A stretch of DNA of 64,000 nucleotides, taken from Polychytrium aggregatum (Eukaryota; Chytridiomycota; Chytridiomycetes; Polychytriales). The stretch spans positions 620,001 to 684,000 of the forward strand of contig NW_026516209.1 of assembly GCF_025602895.1 (NCBI RefSeq), in the 5' to 3' direction. Each line of letters begins with the position of its first letter. Positions within the stretch are counted from its first letter, which is position 1. Both the position numbers and the translations under genes were made by a program. The notes under the pieces were generated by a model that was not told the origin of the DNA, searched no databases, and worked only from the letters and a program-made list of their open reading frames with translations. Shown in pieces: positions 13,450-24,610 of the stretch.

Positions 13450-15838
13450 TTAAGCAAAGAGTTGCTTGATTCCCTTGGGAGTGGCCTCGTCGTTCAGATG
13501 GACGGTGGTGTATCGGAGGGCGTTCATGAGTGAGTTGGCATGTGCGCCGCCAAACTGCTGGATCAGTCTCACGGTCGATCGGATCTGAGGGGCGGAGAGA
13601 CACGGCACATCGATAGTCAGCAGATTGAAGGGCCGACGACAGCCGCATTTAGTGTCCCACCGACCATCGACTCCCATTGTCGAGGCCGTGCATCGGAGCT
13701 TACGTTGAGTTTTGATCCTTTTGAGAATGCACCGGCCTGCGTGACATTGTCATAGAGCACAACCGAGACAACGATGACTCTCAAGCAAAAGTCGGTGAGA
13801 GGCTGGTTGGCTCCAGCACTGAGAGTTGCGGCAAAGTAGTGGATGCAAAGCAGTCCCGAAACAGACAAGACAGAGCGCAAGTCAGTATAGCGCACGGAGA
13901 TCAGCGGCACGCGGCGCAGTGCTCAAGGGCACAGAAGAGCCGTACTTTTTCGAGACAATGTTGTAGCAGATGGCGCAGAGAATGGACAGGCAGTCGGTGA
14001 GGGCCTCTTCGCTAAAGTTGCGCTGCGGAGGAGTCAGGGCGACGAGAGATGAGTCTGGGAGAGCGGAGAAGCATGGGTGGCTCACATCTGCCCCCAATGC
14101 AACCAAAGCGACTGGCCGATGGGACCAAGGGCGTAAGCTGGGTACATACACGGCTCAGGGCCACCTGTGTTGAGTCAATCAGAGATTTTGTCATGGGGGT
14201 GGCGTGTGCGTAGAATAGTGACATTCTGTTGGCCAGGTCCTCGTTGACGATAACGGCCCGCTGGGTCTGGATGGGGGCCAAGTGCAAATGAGAACGAGCG
14301 AGTGAGTGAGTGCGTGAGCGAGTGCGTGTGGGTGAGTGGACAAAGCGTCGTGTTCAGAAGGACATTTTTCCAGAACCCCGGCGATGCATGCGACGAGATG
14401 ACGGCTTGCTTACGTTGGACATGCGCATGCGGCTGAGGGTGCGGCGATAGAAGGAAAAGTCGTTTTGGATGTTGGGGTTGTTCATCTGTACGGATCAGCG
14501 ATATCCGGAGTTGAGATGTCGGAGGTCAGAATTGAAGGTCAGGACTGACGGTCGGGATTGAATCTGGCCGAGACCCCTGCCCTGGCTGTCGCGGTGGAAG
14601 GCCAGCGACGGTCTTACCTTGATCTCGTCAAACTTTGAAGCAAAGTGCAGCATGTCGGCCAGACGCTTGGCCGTAGCCTGGTGACTCTCGAGGTTCCTGC
14701 CAATGTCGCCCTGGCAGAAAAAGTGAAGGGCTCTGGGGAAGGCATCCTCTGTGGGAGAGTGGAACGCGGCGTGAGACGGTGGGCTGTGGGATATGTTGTG
14801 CACTGTTGCCGGTGAGAGAGGGGGGGGTCACGCACGGACCCTGCGCCTTGGAAGCATGGGCCCGGCACAGCCAGAGGAGGGGGGCTGCATTGTCGCACAC
14901 TCTGGAGCAAGCGGATACAGAGAGCCGTGCGGGTCGGAGCCCCGATCGGGAAGCATCGCCGGGAGATACCCACCGAGCCGCTGGGAAAACTCATAGCAGT
15001 CTTTCAGGTTGGATACGGCAGGGCACACGGCTTTCCACGCCGCCTCCTCTGTCTCGCGATTGGGTGTCGAGATGGCCTGCAAGAGCGGAAGAGCCAGAGA
15101 CCAGGGTGCGGATGTCAGCCTGGTGGGTCTGTTCGGGAGGCAGAGGAGTTCAAGCGACGCGAGGACAGGCCCCCAAATCCAAGTGCCGAATGGCATGGAG
15201 CGCGGCAGCCGGGGTAGATGTCGGCTCGTAGATGTCGTTCGATACAGCCGGCATGGTGGCCTCGGCTCGGCAGCTTGAGGCGCGAGCCCACCGACGCAGC
15301 GCCGATCCGAGCAACGATGCATCGGATGTCGATGGAGGCAAGCCTGGGGCTGTGCCAAAGGCCCAGAGTCCCGACAACGGACGGTCAGGCCAGCACAGAG
15401 ACACGCCAGGACCTACCCTCCTGATATAGTCGCCGCATCCGTTGTAGTGAGACATGACATCCAAGTGGTACGAGGCCGGCGCAAGAATGTTGGAAAGGTA
15501 GTTGTAGATGTCGATTTCAGACTGCAAGGGCTGGGCGCCTGAGATCCGGCCGCCAAGCCGACGGCAGGACAGGGGAGAGGGGGAGGATGTGAGACGAGTA
15601 TTGGGCGATGGACATGCAGAGAGACATGGCGCCGGTCCAGGCGAACTGCCACGATATGGACGGCGACAGGATGCAGCTGATTCCCCTGGCCCTTCTTCCC
15701 TTGCCAACGGAGCAGGGCGAGGGTACGGGGCGGTGCAGCGGACGCACCATCCAAGTCGATAAGGATGTTTGAGCCAGAGATGGCGGCGTGGTCGGCGGCG
15801 CCTTCCCCGCCACGAAGATAGGAAATGAGGGCACCCAT
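13450..15838 (-). CDS. CYRI: CYRI/FAM49-type CYFIP-related Rac1 interactor, multi-exon
   Basis: Homologue of animal CYRI-A/B (FAM49), which binds active Rac1 and restrains the SCAR/WAVE complex and Arp2/3-driven protrusion. The N-terminus MGALISYLRGGEGA starts at ATG 15,838, with a Gly at position 2 compatible with N-myristoylation as in animal CYRI. Family blocks follow through the exons: NILIDLDG (15,770), KDCYEFSQRLGGYL (14,990), KRLADMLHFASKFDEIK (14,660), QNDFSFYRRTLSRMR (14,440), and ANRMSLFYAHATPMTKSLID (14,230). Then come SEEALTDCLSILCAICYN (13,990), FCLRVIVVSVVLYDNVTQAG (13,770), and LMNALRYTTVHLNDEATPKG just before the stop at 13,450. About nine short introns are present. The human FAM49B order is preserved end to end, at a similar total length of roughly 320 residues. 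The neighbouring SLX9 gene is divergent, so the two share a promoter region. Confidence 0.92.
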
Positions 15839-16493
15839 AGCGCTTTGAGGGCAGGGGTCGAGTGCGTGCAAGGCAGATGAAGAAAAAGGCCTCGGCAGCC
15901 GACGCAAGAGCCGACGAAGACGGGAAAAGGCCGAAAAGGAAGGAGCGAGCCGGCCGGGGCCAGCGTGTGTGTGTGCGGCACAGAGAGTGTGGGCGGCGGG
16001 CTGCGAGGCGGGGCGCGCTGTCGGTGCGGTCTCGGCGCGGTCTCGGCGCGGTCTCGCCGGCCCTCTCGGCTGTCCTGTCCTCTCGCCCGTCTTCTCGGTC
16101 ACGCCCTCGGTCACGCTCCCCCACCGAGAGCTGCCACACACACACACCGCAGCACGCACACACACACCGCAGCACACACGCACACAGCGACTGTGTCTGC
16201 CAGCCAGCACCTCTTTCCATATCCGGCAGGCCGGCCCGATTTGGCCAAGTGTGTCCGCGGCTGCCGATGCCGAGCCACAGACCTGTTCCGTGCACCGGAT
16301 CGATCCGGCTGCGCTGGCTTCCTGTGCTCAAACTTTTTTTGTTTTTGTTTTCCGTCTTGGTCTTGGGGTGTTTGGGTGCTTGGGTGCTTGGACTCGGATA
16401 TCCTCGCTGTCCTCGACTGCGACTGCATTCGGCATTGGCCATTCCTGCTGCTGCTGACAGGCAGTCTCCATCCGCGTTCTTTCGCCGCTCGCC
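15839..16493. other. Divergent promoter region CYRI / SLX9
   Basis: About 650 bp between two divergent start codons. GC-rich near CYRI, with a CA-rich microsatellite at 16,135-16,195 (acacacaccgcagcac units). There is a T-rich stretch (cttttttttgtttttg type) at 16,330-16,350. I see no gene. Confidence 0.45.
16135..16195. repeat. CA-rich microsatellite with cacaccgcag interruptions
   Basis: Runs of (CA)n broken by accgcagcac, between CYRI and SLX9. Confidence 0.7.
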
Positions 16494-17003
16494 ATGGGTG
16501 CCGGAAACAAGAAATTCAAGGCCCGCTCTGGCAGCGCCGCCGCCGCCCCCGCCGCTGCCGCTGTCGCCGAAGCTGGTCCGTCGCGCACCGCCAAGACCGT
16601 CCTCGACAAGACAGCTGGGTCCAAGCGCATCATCGACAAAAAGTCCAAGCGGCTCCAGAAACAGAGCTCGTGGCTCAGCAAGCTGCAGAAGGCGACCGAG
16701 TCCTCAAAGGCCACTGCCCTCAAGAAGCACCTCGATCTCTCTTCGATCAAGTCGGCCCTCGGCTCGGTTGGTCTCGTCGGCGGTAGCGGCGCTGGCATCT
16801 CGGCTGCCCCGGCTGGGGCGGTGGCTCCCGGCACGGCCTCCTCTTTCCACAAGTCGCAGAAGAACAGGAAAAAGACCACCGTCAGCGAAGTCACTCGGTT
16901 GCAGAGTGTCCTTCAGCATCCGGCGTTCAAATCGAATCCCCTTGCAACCATCCAGCAGCACATCAAGAACACCATGACCCAGGCCGGCGCCCCCAGCTCA
17001 TAG
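16494..17003 (+). CDS. SLX9: Ribosome biogenesis protein SLX9
   Basis: Small basic nucleolar protein involved in 18S rRNA maturation and pre-40S export. The 169-residue single-exon product is close to the family length. The diagnostic C-terminal block is VTRLQSVLQHPAFKSNPLAT followed by IQQHIKNTM. The middle contains the conserved KQSSWLSKLQ segment and a basic KSQKNRKKTTVSE segment. The N-terminus (GAGNKKFKARSG) is basic and Ala/Ser-rich. The start at ATG 16,494 is preceded by ccgctcgcc and has no competing upstream ATG in frame. The gene is divergent from CYRI. Confidence 0.9.
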   Translation: MGAGNKKFKARSGSAAAAPAAAAVAEAGPSRTAKTVLDKTAGSKRIIDKKSKRLQKQSSWLSKLQKATESSKATALKKHLDLSSIKSALGSVGLVGGSGAGISAAPAGAVAPGTASSFHKSQKNRKKTTVSEVTRLQSVLQHPAFKSNPLATIQQHIKNTMTQAGAPSS

Positions 17004-17757
17004 ACCCTCCCGCATTGCGGGCTCATGAACACATCGCGTGTCGCTCCATTCCAACGCAATCGTGGCCGAGCTACCGGGTCCACAGCCAGATGCGATCGGG
17101 ATCCATTCGATGAATTGCCACAATCCACCTTGCCGATCGGCGCACCGCCCATCCGCATCCCTTCATCACATTTCATATCAAAGCCCACTTTCCGCTTCCG
17201 TCGCTCCAGGACCAAGCCAAGTCTCGAGCGCCGTGGAACTAATGCACGATCACAGCTTGGTCATAATGAAGAATGAACAGTCCACACAGCCGCCAACGAG
17301 CCTTTCGTCAATGTAGTCGAGACGTCTCTGGCAAGGGCCCGCTGACCTGAAGTCCATGCTCTGGACCAAGTATCTGGGTGAAATCACGCCGCCTCAAGCC
17401 AAGCAAGAGGTTTATCATTTGGCTTGTACTGGCAGTGAACGATGAGAAATAGACCGCACAATGGCACGCGAACAAAGCAGGTTGTCTGGCCACGCGGACT
17501 AAGAAAGGCCAAGTCTCTGGTGTATGTGGAAGAGCTGAGAACTAAGAGCAGATGGAAAAAACAAGGCAGGGGACATTGATGAGGGTGCAGGGCAAGGAAA
17601 CATGCGGCGAAGGGCGACGAGTGGCCGACGGATGGATTGTGAGAATAAAGTTCGGTTGAGCGAAGCTCATAAAGCTGAGAGCCGGATGTGGGGGGGGGGT
17701 GAATGGGAGCGGTCCCATGGCCGTTATCGCAGAGGAGGTCTGCTGCCGCCAGTCGAT
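17004..17757. other. Intergenic region
   Basis: 3' flank of SLX9 and 3' flank of the metallophosphoesterase gene (convergent). It holds a poly-G run (gggggggggg near 17,690). No gene seen. Confidence 0.4.
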
Positions 17758-19943
17758 CTACGACAGCAGAGGATCCCGCTCGCCCGAAGACACACGCTGG
17801 CGCCGCATCTGGAGGTGGAATCCAACGACTCCCATCACAAACGACAGAGCCACGCCGGCCATGATCCAAAAGAGCGTCGTCTCGTCGATGATCAGGTCCA
17901 CCTGATTCGAGTGGATAGTCATGCAGGCCTTGTACTGCCGGATCAGGGTCGAGCTCTTTGTGCTGGAGCTGCCCATTCGAGCGAGCAGACGGCCGACGGA
18001 TTGCGGATCCATTCGCTGCATGCCAAAGTCCTCGAGCGAGTGGCAGTCGACTTGATACTGGAACGGCTCGGAGTCGTTCTGGAAACGGGCCTTGCCGGGC
18101 TTTTTCCGGGGCGGAGGATCGGCGTGCTCTCGATCCCACTGGCGGTTGGCGGCTTCAAGGTCCAGATGATACTGGGCATAGTGCTGGATAAAGGACTGGT
18201 TGGTGCCGTCGTTGGTGATGGCCAAGGACCCGGCGCGGAACCCGGGATTGAAGACCGGGACAATCGAGGGCGATGTGTGGTAGAAGCCAACAATGTTCCA
18301 TTGCGGGAAGGCATAGCGCTCTTGGAAGAGAACCGATGAGGTGATGGGCATGAAGCGATACTGCGACTCTGCCTTTGGGCGCTGCCAGGCTGACTTGACA
18401 AGGACAGTGAGGATGTCCTGGTTGATGTGCCCAAAGAGCTGCCCGAGGATGACATCGGAAAACTCGCCGCTGATCTGAGAATACCACTCGTAGCAGTTTT
18501 TCCGGTACGACGGCTCGCCGCTGGCGTCGGTCGGGGCGATGTGGCCGACGATCATGACCTTCTTGCCGGCTTCGCGGATGTGGGTCAGCTTGGTGACGAG
18601 CCACTGCAGCTCGACGTCACCGGGCTCCTTTGATTTTTTGAGGGCGTAGTCGCTGAGGCTTCGCGAGAGCGGTACACAGTCCGGAATCTCGGGGTTGTCG
18701 CTGTACCAATACAGGCTGTTGGTTGCAATCACATCCAGGGCCCCGGGGACGAGCTCGCGATGGTGGTAGCCGCCTCGCTTGAAGCTGGCGGCAATGTCCT
18801 TCTTCTCGGCCTTGCTGGAGCCCTTGAGAAAGGGCTTCCAGATCTCATAGAGCCCGTCGAGGACGTCGTTGGGACCGGCCTTGAGACTGTTGTGCGGCCA
18901 GACATCCCAGTTGCCGATGGCAGGAACCACCTGCACCCGGCTTGTGTTGAATGCGCTTGTGAGGAACGACACCACGTTTTCGTTCTGCTCGGTCGGTTCG
19001 CCTTTCTTGACGGGTAGATTGTTGTCGCGATCATGTCTGGTTTGACAGAAGCCACATCAACAGACAGGCGCCGAGGCGGTCGCGGTGGGCAAAGCGATCG
19101 AGATGGTCCAGATAGCGATAGTGTACGACCGGGAAGCAATAGTCGATCGAGCGATCGCAACGGCATCGATGGATTGATTGTCCAAGCACAGATAACGGCA
19201 ACAAGGCCAAAGGTGCAGCACACGGAGCTGGGATTAGCGGAGCGGAAAGGGCGCTGTAGCGTCCACGAGCCCAGCCTCGACCCGAAATCGCAATCCAGGA
19301 ACAGGCAGCTGCCCCTTGACCCACCACCCAACCGACCTGGTATAGTCGCCGGTCATGAAGATCACATCCAGCGAGTCGGCCATGCCGCTATCGACCATGA
19401 ACTGCAAGGTGCTGTTCATGAGCTGAACGGGCGAGTCGCACGGCGAATTGGGATAACCAAAGTAGGCCGAGTTCCTGGACGGGCCGGGTTTGGACTTGCG
19501 GCTGGAGAGCTCTTGGTGGCAGTAGCTGGGCGACGGCGCAGAGTTGGGCACATAATACGGATCCAGATGGATGTCCGTCAGCTGGACTGGGAGTTGGAGT
19601 TGCACATGCAGGCACGAAGTGGGGGTGTTCGATATGGATGCAGGCGAGACATCGAGATGGTCGAAACAGCGGGACGCAGGGTTAGCGACAGGCAGCGACG
19701 GGAGCGCAGTGATCCAAGGTGCTGCGTGCTGTGGCAGGCGAACGTATACGAGTATAGGGTATGAGGGTACGAAAGTATAGGGTGCGGCTGAAGCAGCTGG
19801 TGCAGACGTGCAAGCAACGCGAGGAGCGGCATCACAAAGGGAGAGGCGGATATGAATAGCGGGGCGAGCACGAATGCAAGCGGGAGAACGGGACGGACGG
19901 AGCGATCGGTACTGAAACGCAGGAGGGTGGGCTCGACGGCCAT
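17758..19943 (-). CDS. Membrane-anchored metallophosphoesterase, endopolyphosphatase/acid sphingomyelinase-like
   Basis: Calcineurin-like phosphoesterase of the PPN1 and acid-sphingomyelinase-like group, which act in vacuole/lysosome or at the cell surface. Metal-binding motifs in order are LTDIHLDPYYV (DxH), FMTGDYTRHDR (GDxxxHD), PAIGNWDVWPHN (GNxD), VMIVGHIAP and LFGHINQD (GH and GHxN). The C-terminus has a membrane helix (TLFWIMAGVALSFVMGVVGF) followed by a short basic tail. The main exon is 19,036-17,758. It joins the upstream exon (ending at 19,337) by a GT-AG intron that rebuilds R-H-D. An exon carrying a plausible signal sequence starts at ATG 19,943 (hydrophobic LPLAFVLAPLFI, then LLALLA). 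A candidate splice gives LLALLALQLTDIH; this first joint is less certain. PPN1 or ASM-like specificity cannot be decided here. Confidence 0.85.
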
Positions 19944-19978
19944 GGCGGCGGAGACGTGGGCTGGGACGGGCAGGGGGT

Positions 19979-20047
19979 GCTGAAAGAGAGTGCTGAAAGA
20001 GAGTGCTGAAAGAGAGTGCTGAAAGAGAGTGCTGAAAGAGAGTGCTG
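19979..20047. repeat. 13-bp tandem repeat (gctgaaagagagt)n
   Basis: Five near-perfect copies of gctgaaagagagt next to the 5' end of the metallophosphoesterase gene. Confidence 0.9.
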
Positions 20048-20117
20048 GCGGCCGAACCAGACTGCCGGGGCGCGAGACCGATTGCAGAGCGGGTTGGAGA
20101 GTGGATTGCCGCGCAGA

Positions 20118-20180
20118 CAGAACGGGACAGAACGGGACAGAACGGGACTGGACCGGACCGGACTGGACAGGGCAAGATGG
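20118..20180. repeat. 10-bp tandem repeat (agaacgggac)n with decayed copies
   Basis: Three exact copies of agaacgggac followed by related ggaccggact and ggcaagatgg units. Confidence 0.75.
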
Positions 20181-20766
20181 GGCAAGATGGGCGAGATGGT
20201 ATATATACGAACCACATGTGTGTGTGTGCATGGCTGCGCACCAGACAGGGCGGACAAGGCGGACAGGTGTGTGCGACCGCGAAGTGGTGCAGACAAGGGC
20301 GGCGTGAAGCACTTTGGAGTGCTTCTGCTGCGCGCCGGTGTCTGTGTGGGCGCCGCGTCTGCCAGGCGAGTGCGCATGCGCGTGGCCAGAGCGCGTGCAC
20401 CCCAGGGCCTTGCTGCGCCGGGCGGACACGCCGCAGGGGTTTTGTCTCTCTCCTTGCCTCTCTCTCCTTGCTTCTCGCTCCTTGCCTCTCTGGCCTTCCC
20501 TTGTCATTTTCCTTCCTCGCCTGGGTCGATGTTTCCTCTCATGCATGTTTCTTCTCGTGCATGTTTCCTTCCCATGCATGTTCCCTTCCCATCCTCCTCC
20601 GCGTCCATCTGCGTCCTTTTCTCGCTCTCGACGACCATCTCTCAGCACCCCAGCCACGTGTCTCTGGCCCCGTGCTTCGCCACCATTGACTTGGTTGTCG
20701 TGCTGTCCCACACAGCCATTTCTCTCTCTCCCGCCTTCGTCCTGTTCTATCGCCAAGCTCCTCCTG

Positions 20767-22299
20767 ATGCTTCCCCCGCCGCCTGCCACCAAAGTCGACA
20801 CCACCGCCAATACAAGCACCGGCATCACCGACGATTCGCTGTATCTTCTGCTGGCGCTGCTGGCCCCCTATGTCGATCCCGCAACCTGGACTCGGCTGTC
20901 CTCGGTCTCGCGTTCCTGGCGAGCCATGCTTGCCAATCCGGCCAACTGGCGCATCCAGTTCCAAGCCTTCTTTCGCCTTCCTCCACGGATCTTCCGGGCC
21001 GACCACCACCAAGTCGTCGTCGCTGCACACGCCTTCCTGACCCGCACTCGTCCTCAGCCCTATCCATGCGAGTCTTATCTCTGGGGCGTCATCCACCCCG
21101 GCGCGCTGCTGGATCGTCTGCGTGAGATGTGTCTCGCGAATGCCCTGGCTCTCTTCCATCGCTGGGAATTCGCCCGGCATGTTCCAAGGCCCAGCTCGAA
21201 TCGCCTGGAGAACTGGATCTTTGCGGGTTCGCTGCCGGACATGGTCGGCCTCGTCGGGATGTTCGCCTATGAGATCGACCACAGCGGCGGCAGCGTGCTC
21301 AAGCTGCCCGAGACTGTGTGTTTCTGGAAGCCCAAGTGCATCCGCATTGACTCGGAGCAGCTGCACGATCTGCCGCGATCCTTTGGCTGTCTTTTGGCCT
21401 CGCTCGAGAAGCTTGAGATCCGGAACGCCCATGTCACCGAGCTCCCGCCCTCGTTTGCTGGTCCAGACGATATCGACGCCTCCGCTGCCATCGTTTCCGG
21501 TGGCTCGCCCGCCCACCATCGACCGCTCCAAGTCCTGGATCTGTCGAGGTGCAGCTCTCTGCGTTCGGTCGAGCATCTCGGCCATCTGCCGAGCCTCACC
21601 GATCTCAACCTCACCAACTGCTCCTCGCTCGAATCCCTCGAGGTCATTAGCCTCTGGCCCAGCCTCTCGTACGTCGATCTGGATGGATGCACTCAACTCA
21701 CCACCTTGGGGCCGCTGGAGGGCCTGTCGAGCCTGAGCTGGCTCGACCTCAACGAGTGCTCCTCCCTCGCGTCGGTTGGGTCGCTGGCCTGCTCATCCAG
21801 CCTCACCTTTCTGAATTTCAACGGCTGCTCGGCCCTGCGCTCCGTGGGACGGCTGGGCGAGATGCCGTCGCTGGCTTCTGTCAACCTTAGCGGGTGCACT
21901 GCTCTCGAGTCGCTTTCATTCCTGGAGGATCTGGTGGCACTGGAATCGCTGTATCTCAGCAACTGCTCTGCGCTCGCCTCGATCGAGCCACTGGCCCGAT
22001 TGAATCGTCTCATCCACCTCAACCTCGACGGCTGCTCGGCGCTGGCGTCCCTGGAGCCTCTCAGAGGCTGTTCTTTGCTGGCCGAGCTCTCGCTCACAGG
22101 ATGCTCGGGTCTGTCGGCGCTGAGCCCTATAGCCCGGCTCCCGGGCATGCGCACGCTCTTTGTGTGTGCAAGATCGCCGATTCCATCGGAGGAGTGTCTC
22201 ATTCAGGAAGCTCAAGACGGACGCAGCCAATGCGGTCTGCTGCCCCTGGTGATCAAATACTGCACAAACCACTTGCACAAGCGCAACCCGCCAGCTTAG
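20767..22299 (+). CDS. F-box-like leucine-rich repeat protein
   Basis: The start at ATG 20,767 (MLPPPPATKVD) gives about 510 residues in a single exon. The N-terminal 60 residues resemble an F-box (LYLLLALLAPYVDPATWTRL, then SVSRSWRAMLANPANW), which would dock to Skp1 in an SCF ubiquitin ligase. The central region lacks clear motifs. From about residue 230 there are at least ten regular leucine-rich repeats of 22-25 residues. The cysteine- and serine-rich consensus is LxxLxLxxCSxLxSLxPLxx (for example LIHLNLDGCSALASLEPL), a cysteine-containing type common in F-box/LRR and bacterial-like repeat proteins. The stop codon TAG at 22,297-22,299 overlaps the stop of the opposing gene. Confidence 0.8.
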   Translation: MLPPPPATKVDTTANTSTGITDDSLYLLLALLAPYVDPATWTRLSSVSRSWRAMLANPANWRIQFQAFFRLPPRIFRADHHQVVVAAHAFLTRTRPQPYPCESYLWGVIHPGALLDRLREMCLANALALFHRWEFARHVPRPSSNRLENWIFAGSLPDMVGLVGMFAYEIDHSGGSVLKLPETVCFWKPKCIRIDSEQLHDLPRSFGCLLASLEKLEIRNAHVTELPPSFAGPDDIDASAAIVSGGSPAHHRPLQVLDLSRCSSLRSVEHLGHLPSLTDLNLTNCSSLESLEVISLWPSLSYVDLDGCTQLTTLGPLEGLSSLSWLDLNECSSLASVGSLACSSSLTFLNFNGCSALRSVGRLGEMPSLASVNLSGCTALESLSFLEDLVALESLYLSNCSALASIEPLARLNRLIHLNLDGCSALASLEPLRGCSLLAELSLTGCSGLSALSPIARLPGMRTLFVCARSPIPSEECLIQEAQDGRSQCGLLPLVIKYCTNHLHKRNPPA

Positions 22300-23968
22300 T
22301 TCAGCTGGACACTGACGTGATGAACGCATCCGCATCCCTCAAGTCCCAGCAGCTCCAGGTGTCGTGCGGGCCGCTCGATCTTGGAGGCCATCTTGCGCTC
22401 ATGCCACTCCCTCCTTCCTTCGTCCGCCCTGGATGCAAAAGGCAAAACGTTAAACTCTGCAGTGCAGCCTTGATCGCAAGCACAACGGCAAGCATAGCAG
22501 CAAGCACAGCACCCAGTTGCTGCCGACTTTGGCTCCAGCTCCGACCCCGGCCATTGCATCCTCATCAGGCAGATCGGATCGGAACGACATCCCCGCGTTT
22601 GACATACCACGACGCATTCCAGCCGTCTGCGGCTCCACTGGAATCGTTGAATTGGATCAGCACTGCCCTGGACGACTCGGCCTTGAGTCGTTGGTGCAAC
22701 GCGATAACCGAGACCTCCTGTCGTTGAATGCACGGTTGGTTGGCGACTCCAGCTGCAGGTTAACCAACGATAGCAATGCATGCGTCACATGCGGGAAAGC
22801 TGGCGACGCACCTCGACTCCTCCTTCGACGCCCGGGATCAGCTGAGAATCGATCGATGTTAGTGCGCGAAGCAATCGGTTTGGCTCGCCTGCGAACGGCA
22901 TCAGCTTACCCCCTCGGCCACCATGAGGAACCCGGTGAGGGCGAGTTTCTGGACATTCCACAATGCAGCCTAGAGCATGTGGACCACGAGCGCAGTGCGT
23001 GTTAGTGAGTCGGTTGATCGTTGTTGGCAACAACGACGGTCACAGCCCCACTCGATGCTCTGCACTTGATCTGGACCGTGCTCTTGGCATCCAGAGAGGC
23101 CATTCGGCGGACGAACGACATGAAGCCAGCAGACGCTGCCGTCGAGCCTCACCGTGTTCCATGGGGCCGTGCGTCCGTCGAGCGATTGTTTGCCGGCGAC
23201 AAAGTTGTGGCCATTCAAAGCCTTGCCGACGACCAAGGCGTCTTGACGGTAGAAGCACCGGGTAGACGAGGGGAGAAACGAGGGTCCGTGATGAGCTATC
23301 CGAACCGAGACGAGCGAGGGCGATGGGTGGTTGTGAGTGGATGCATGCGAAATACATCGAGCCTGGCTTGCTCCAGGGTGGATCCGTCTCCATGAATCCG
23401 CATCGATGCCAGGCGACGTCGATGGCCAACGTCACCGGGCCAGAGTCATGCTCCCCAACCTTGCTGCACGAGCGCTGCCCGCATTGCCTCGATCTCGGCA
23501 TCAGCCAGACGGACTTCCACAGACTGGAACAGGGCAATGTCGAAGCCCTGCTGGGCCGCATAGTGCACCAGACTGTTCAGGGCTGGAATGAACTTGCCCC
23601 AGTCGCGGACGGGCACCAGATCGATCGATGCAGAGCCGGATTCTGGGGCGGCGCTGAGACGACGGGGCAGAATGCCTTGCAGCTCGATGCCAAGGTCGAC
23701 ATCATCCTCTGGATACTACAAGCACAGCGAACACAGGAAGACAGCCCAGCGTGAGCAGCGGCGTCGAGGAGTGGTTGCAGCAGTTTGGTTGGTCTTGCGG
23801 TCATGAGGATGTGCTCCTTCTGGGGTTGCTCACCGCAATGGCGATCCTGCTTGCGTATGCCGAGGTGCTGCGGCATGCCTCGCGCAAGACCGAGAGGTCG
23901 ATGGGCGCCGAGCGATCCTTGACGTTGTTGCGGTGGATCCGGAGGCAGATGACGATGCCGCTGTCCAT
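22296..23968 (-). CDS. Unrecognised conserved-looking multi-exon protein
   Basis: I do not recognise a named family, although blocks feel like an uncharacterised fungal/protist family. I infer ATG 23,968 (MDSGIVICLRIHRNN) and exon 1 ending at IAIAV before gtgagc. The next exon has YPEDDVDLGIELQGILPRRL, then VPVRDWGKFIPALNSLVHYA and GFDIALFQSVEVRLADAEIE. A later exon has VVGKALNGHNFVAGKQSLDG followed by TAPWNTVRL. Next come LWNVQKLALTGFLMVAEG, LIPGVEGGVE, and an exon with EVSVIALHQRLKAESSRAVL. The last block is EWHERKMASKIERPARHLEL. The stop is TTA on the plus strand at 22,296-22,298. All joins use GT-AG introns of 50-100 bases. Some boundaries are tentative. It might be a nucleotide-sugar transferase-like fold, but this is weak. 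Confidence 0.6.
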
Positions 23969-24196
23969 GCTGCGATGCGACGGGCAGAGAGGGACGGGTG
24001 CTGGCCGAGCCCACGTTGCGCGTTGCTGGGTGCAAGATGAGCCGAGCGAGAAGGGCGGCCAGGGAAGAACGTGCTTGCCTATTTGCCTGCTTGCTGGGGC
24101 GAGACGGAGTGGAGCGGCAGATGTGGCCCGCAGACACTCCCGCCTGGCCATGGCAAGCGCAACGGCATGTCCAAAGTAGGCCCAGACCGACGCCAG

Positions 24197-24237
24197 GATC
24201 AGCAGCGGCAACAGCAGCAGCAGCAGCAGCAGCAAGT
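24197..24237. repeat. (CAG)n microsatellite
   Basis: Run of cagcagcag with one cggcaa interruption in intergenic DNA. Confidence 0.8.
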
Positions 24238-24572
24238 GATCAGCAAAAGTCGAGCCAGAGCGATGCAACTCACAAGCAGGCGGCGCCACCAGCCCACGGC
24301 CATGAACCGGTGCGGCGTGTTGGAAGCAGCGATGAGCCATGCCGTTTCATTCGTTCACACGTATCATCCGCTTGTCGAATCGTCTCCCGCCCATGAGATC
24401 CCCTTGACCGAGCCCATCACAACAATGCGAACGCCAGATCGACGCCATTCAGCCAGGCGGCGGATCTTTGCCATTCAGCGCACACAAGCCATTGATATCC
24501 CGTTTCGCCATGAGTCGACTGCTTACACTGCGATCGACACTGCGATCGACACTGTCGGAGACATGTCGTTCG

Positions 24573-24610
24573 CAACATGCCCTGGCAACATGCCCTGGCA
24601 ACATGCCCCT
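24573..24610. repeat. 13-bp tandem repeat (caacatgccctgg)n
   Basis: Three copies, the last truncated. Confidence 0.75.

Larger units (their letters stand above)
19944..20766. other. Divergent promoter region with short tandem repeats
   Basis: Lies between the metallophosphoesterase start and the LRR gene start. It holds two tandem repeats, listed separately, a TATA-rich stretch (tatatatacg at 20,200) and a long pyrimidine-rich tract (about 20,440-20,640) before the LRR gene. The LRR frame is open back to 20,314, but the upstream part is low-complexity and not convincing as protein. Confidence 0.45.

Noticed and set aside
15150-16442. 430-residue minus-strand frame
   Set aside because: It is a chain of CYRI introns, exon fragments read in one frame and promoter; the real CYRI exons switch frames with GT-AG borders.
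20314-20766. N-terminal extension of the LRR protein
   Set aside because: Low-complexity Cys/Ser/Pro sequence from a pyrimidine-rich promoter tract; the ATG at 20,767 precedes the first plausible domain.
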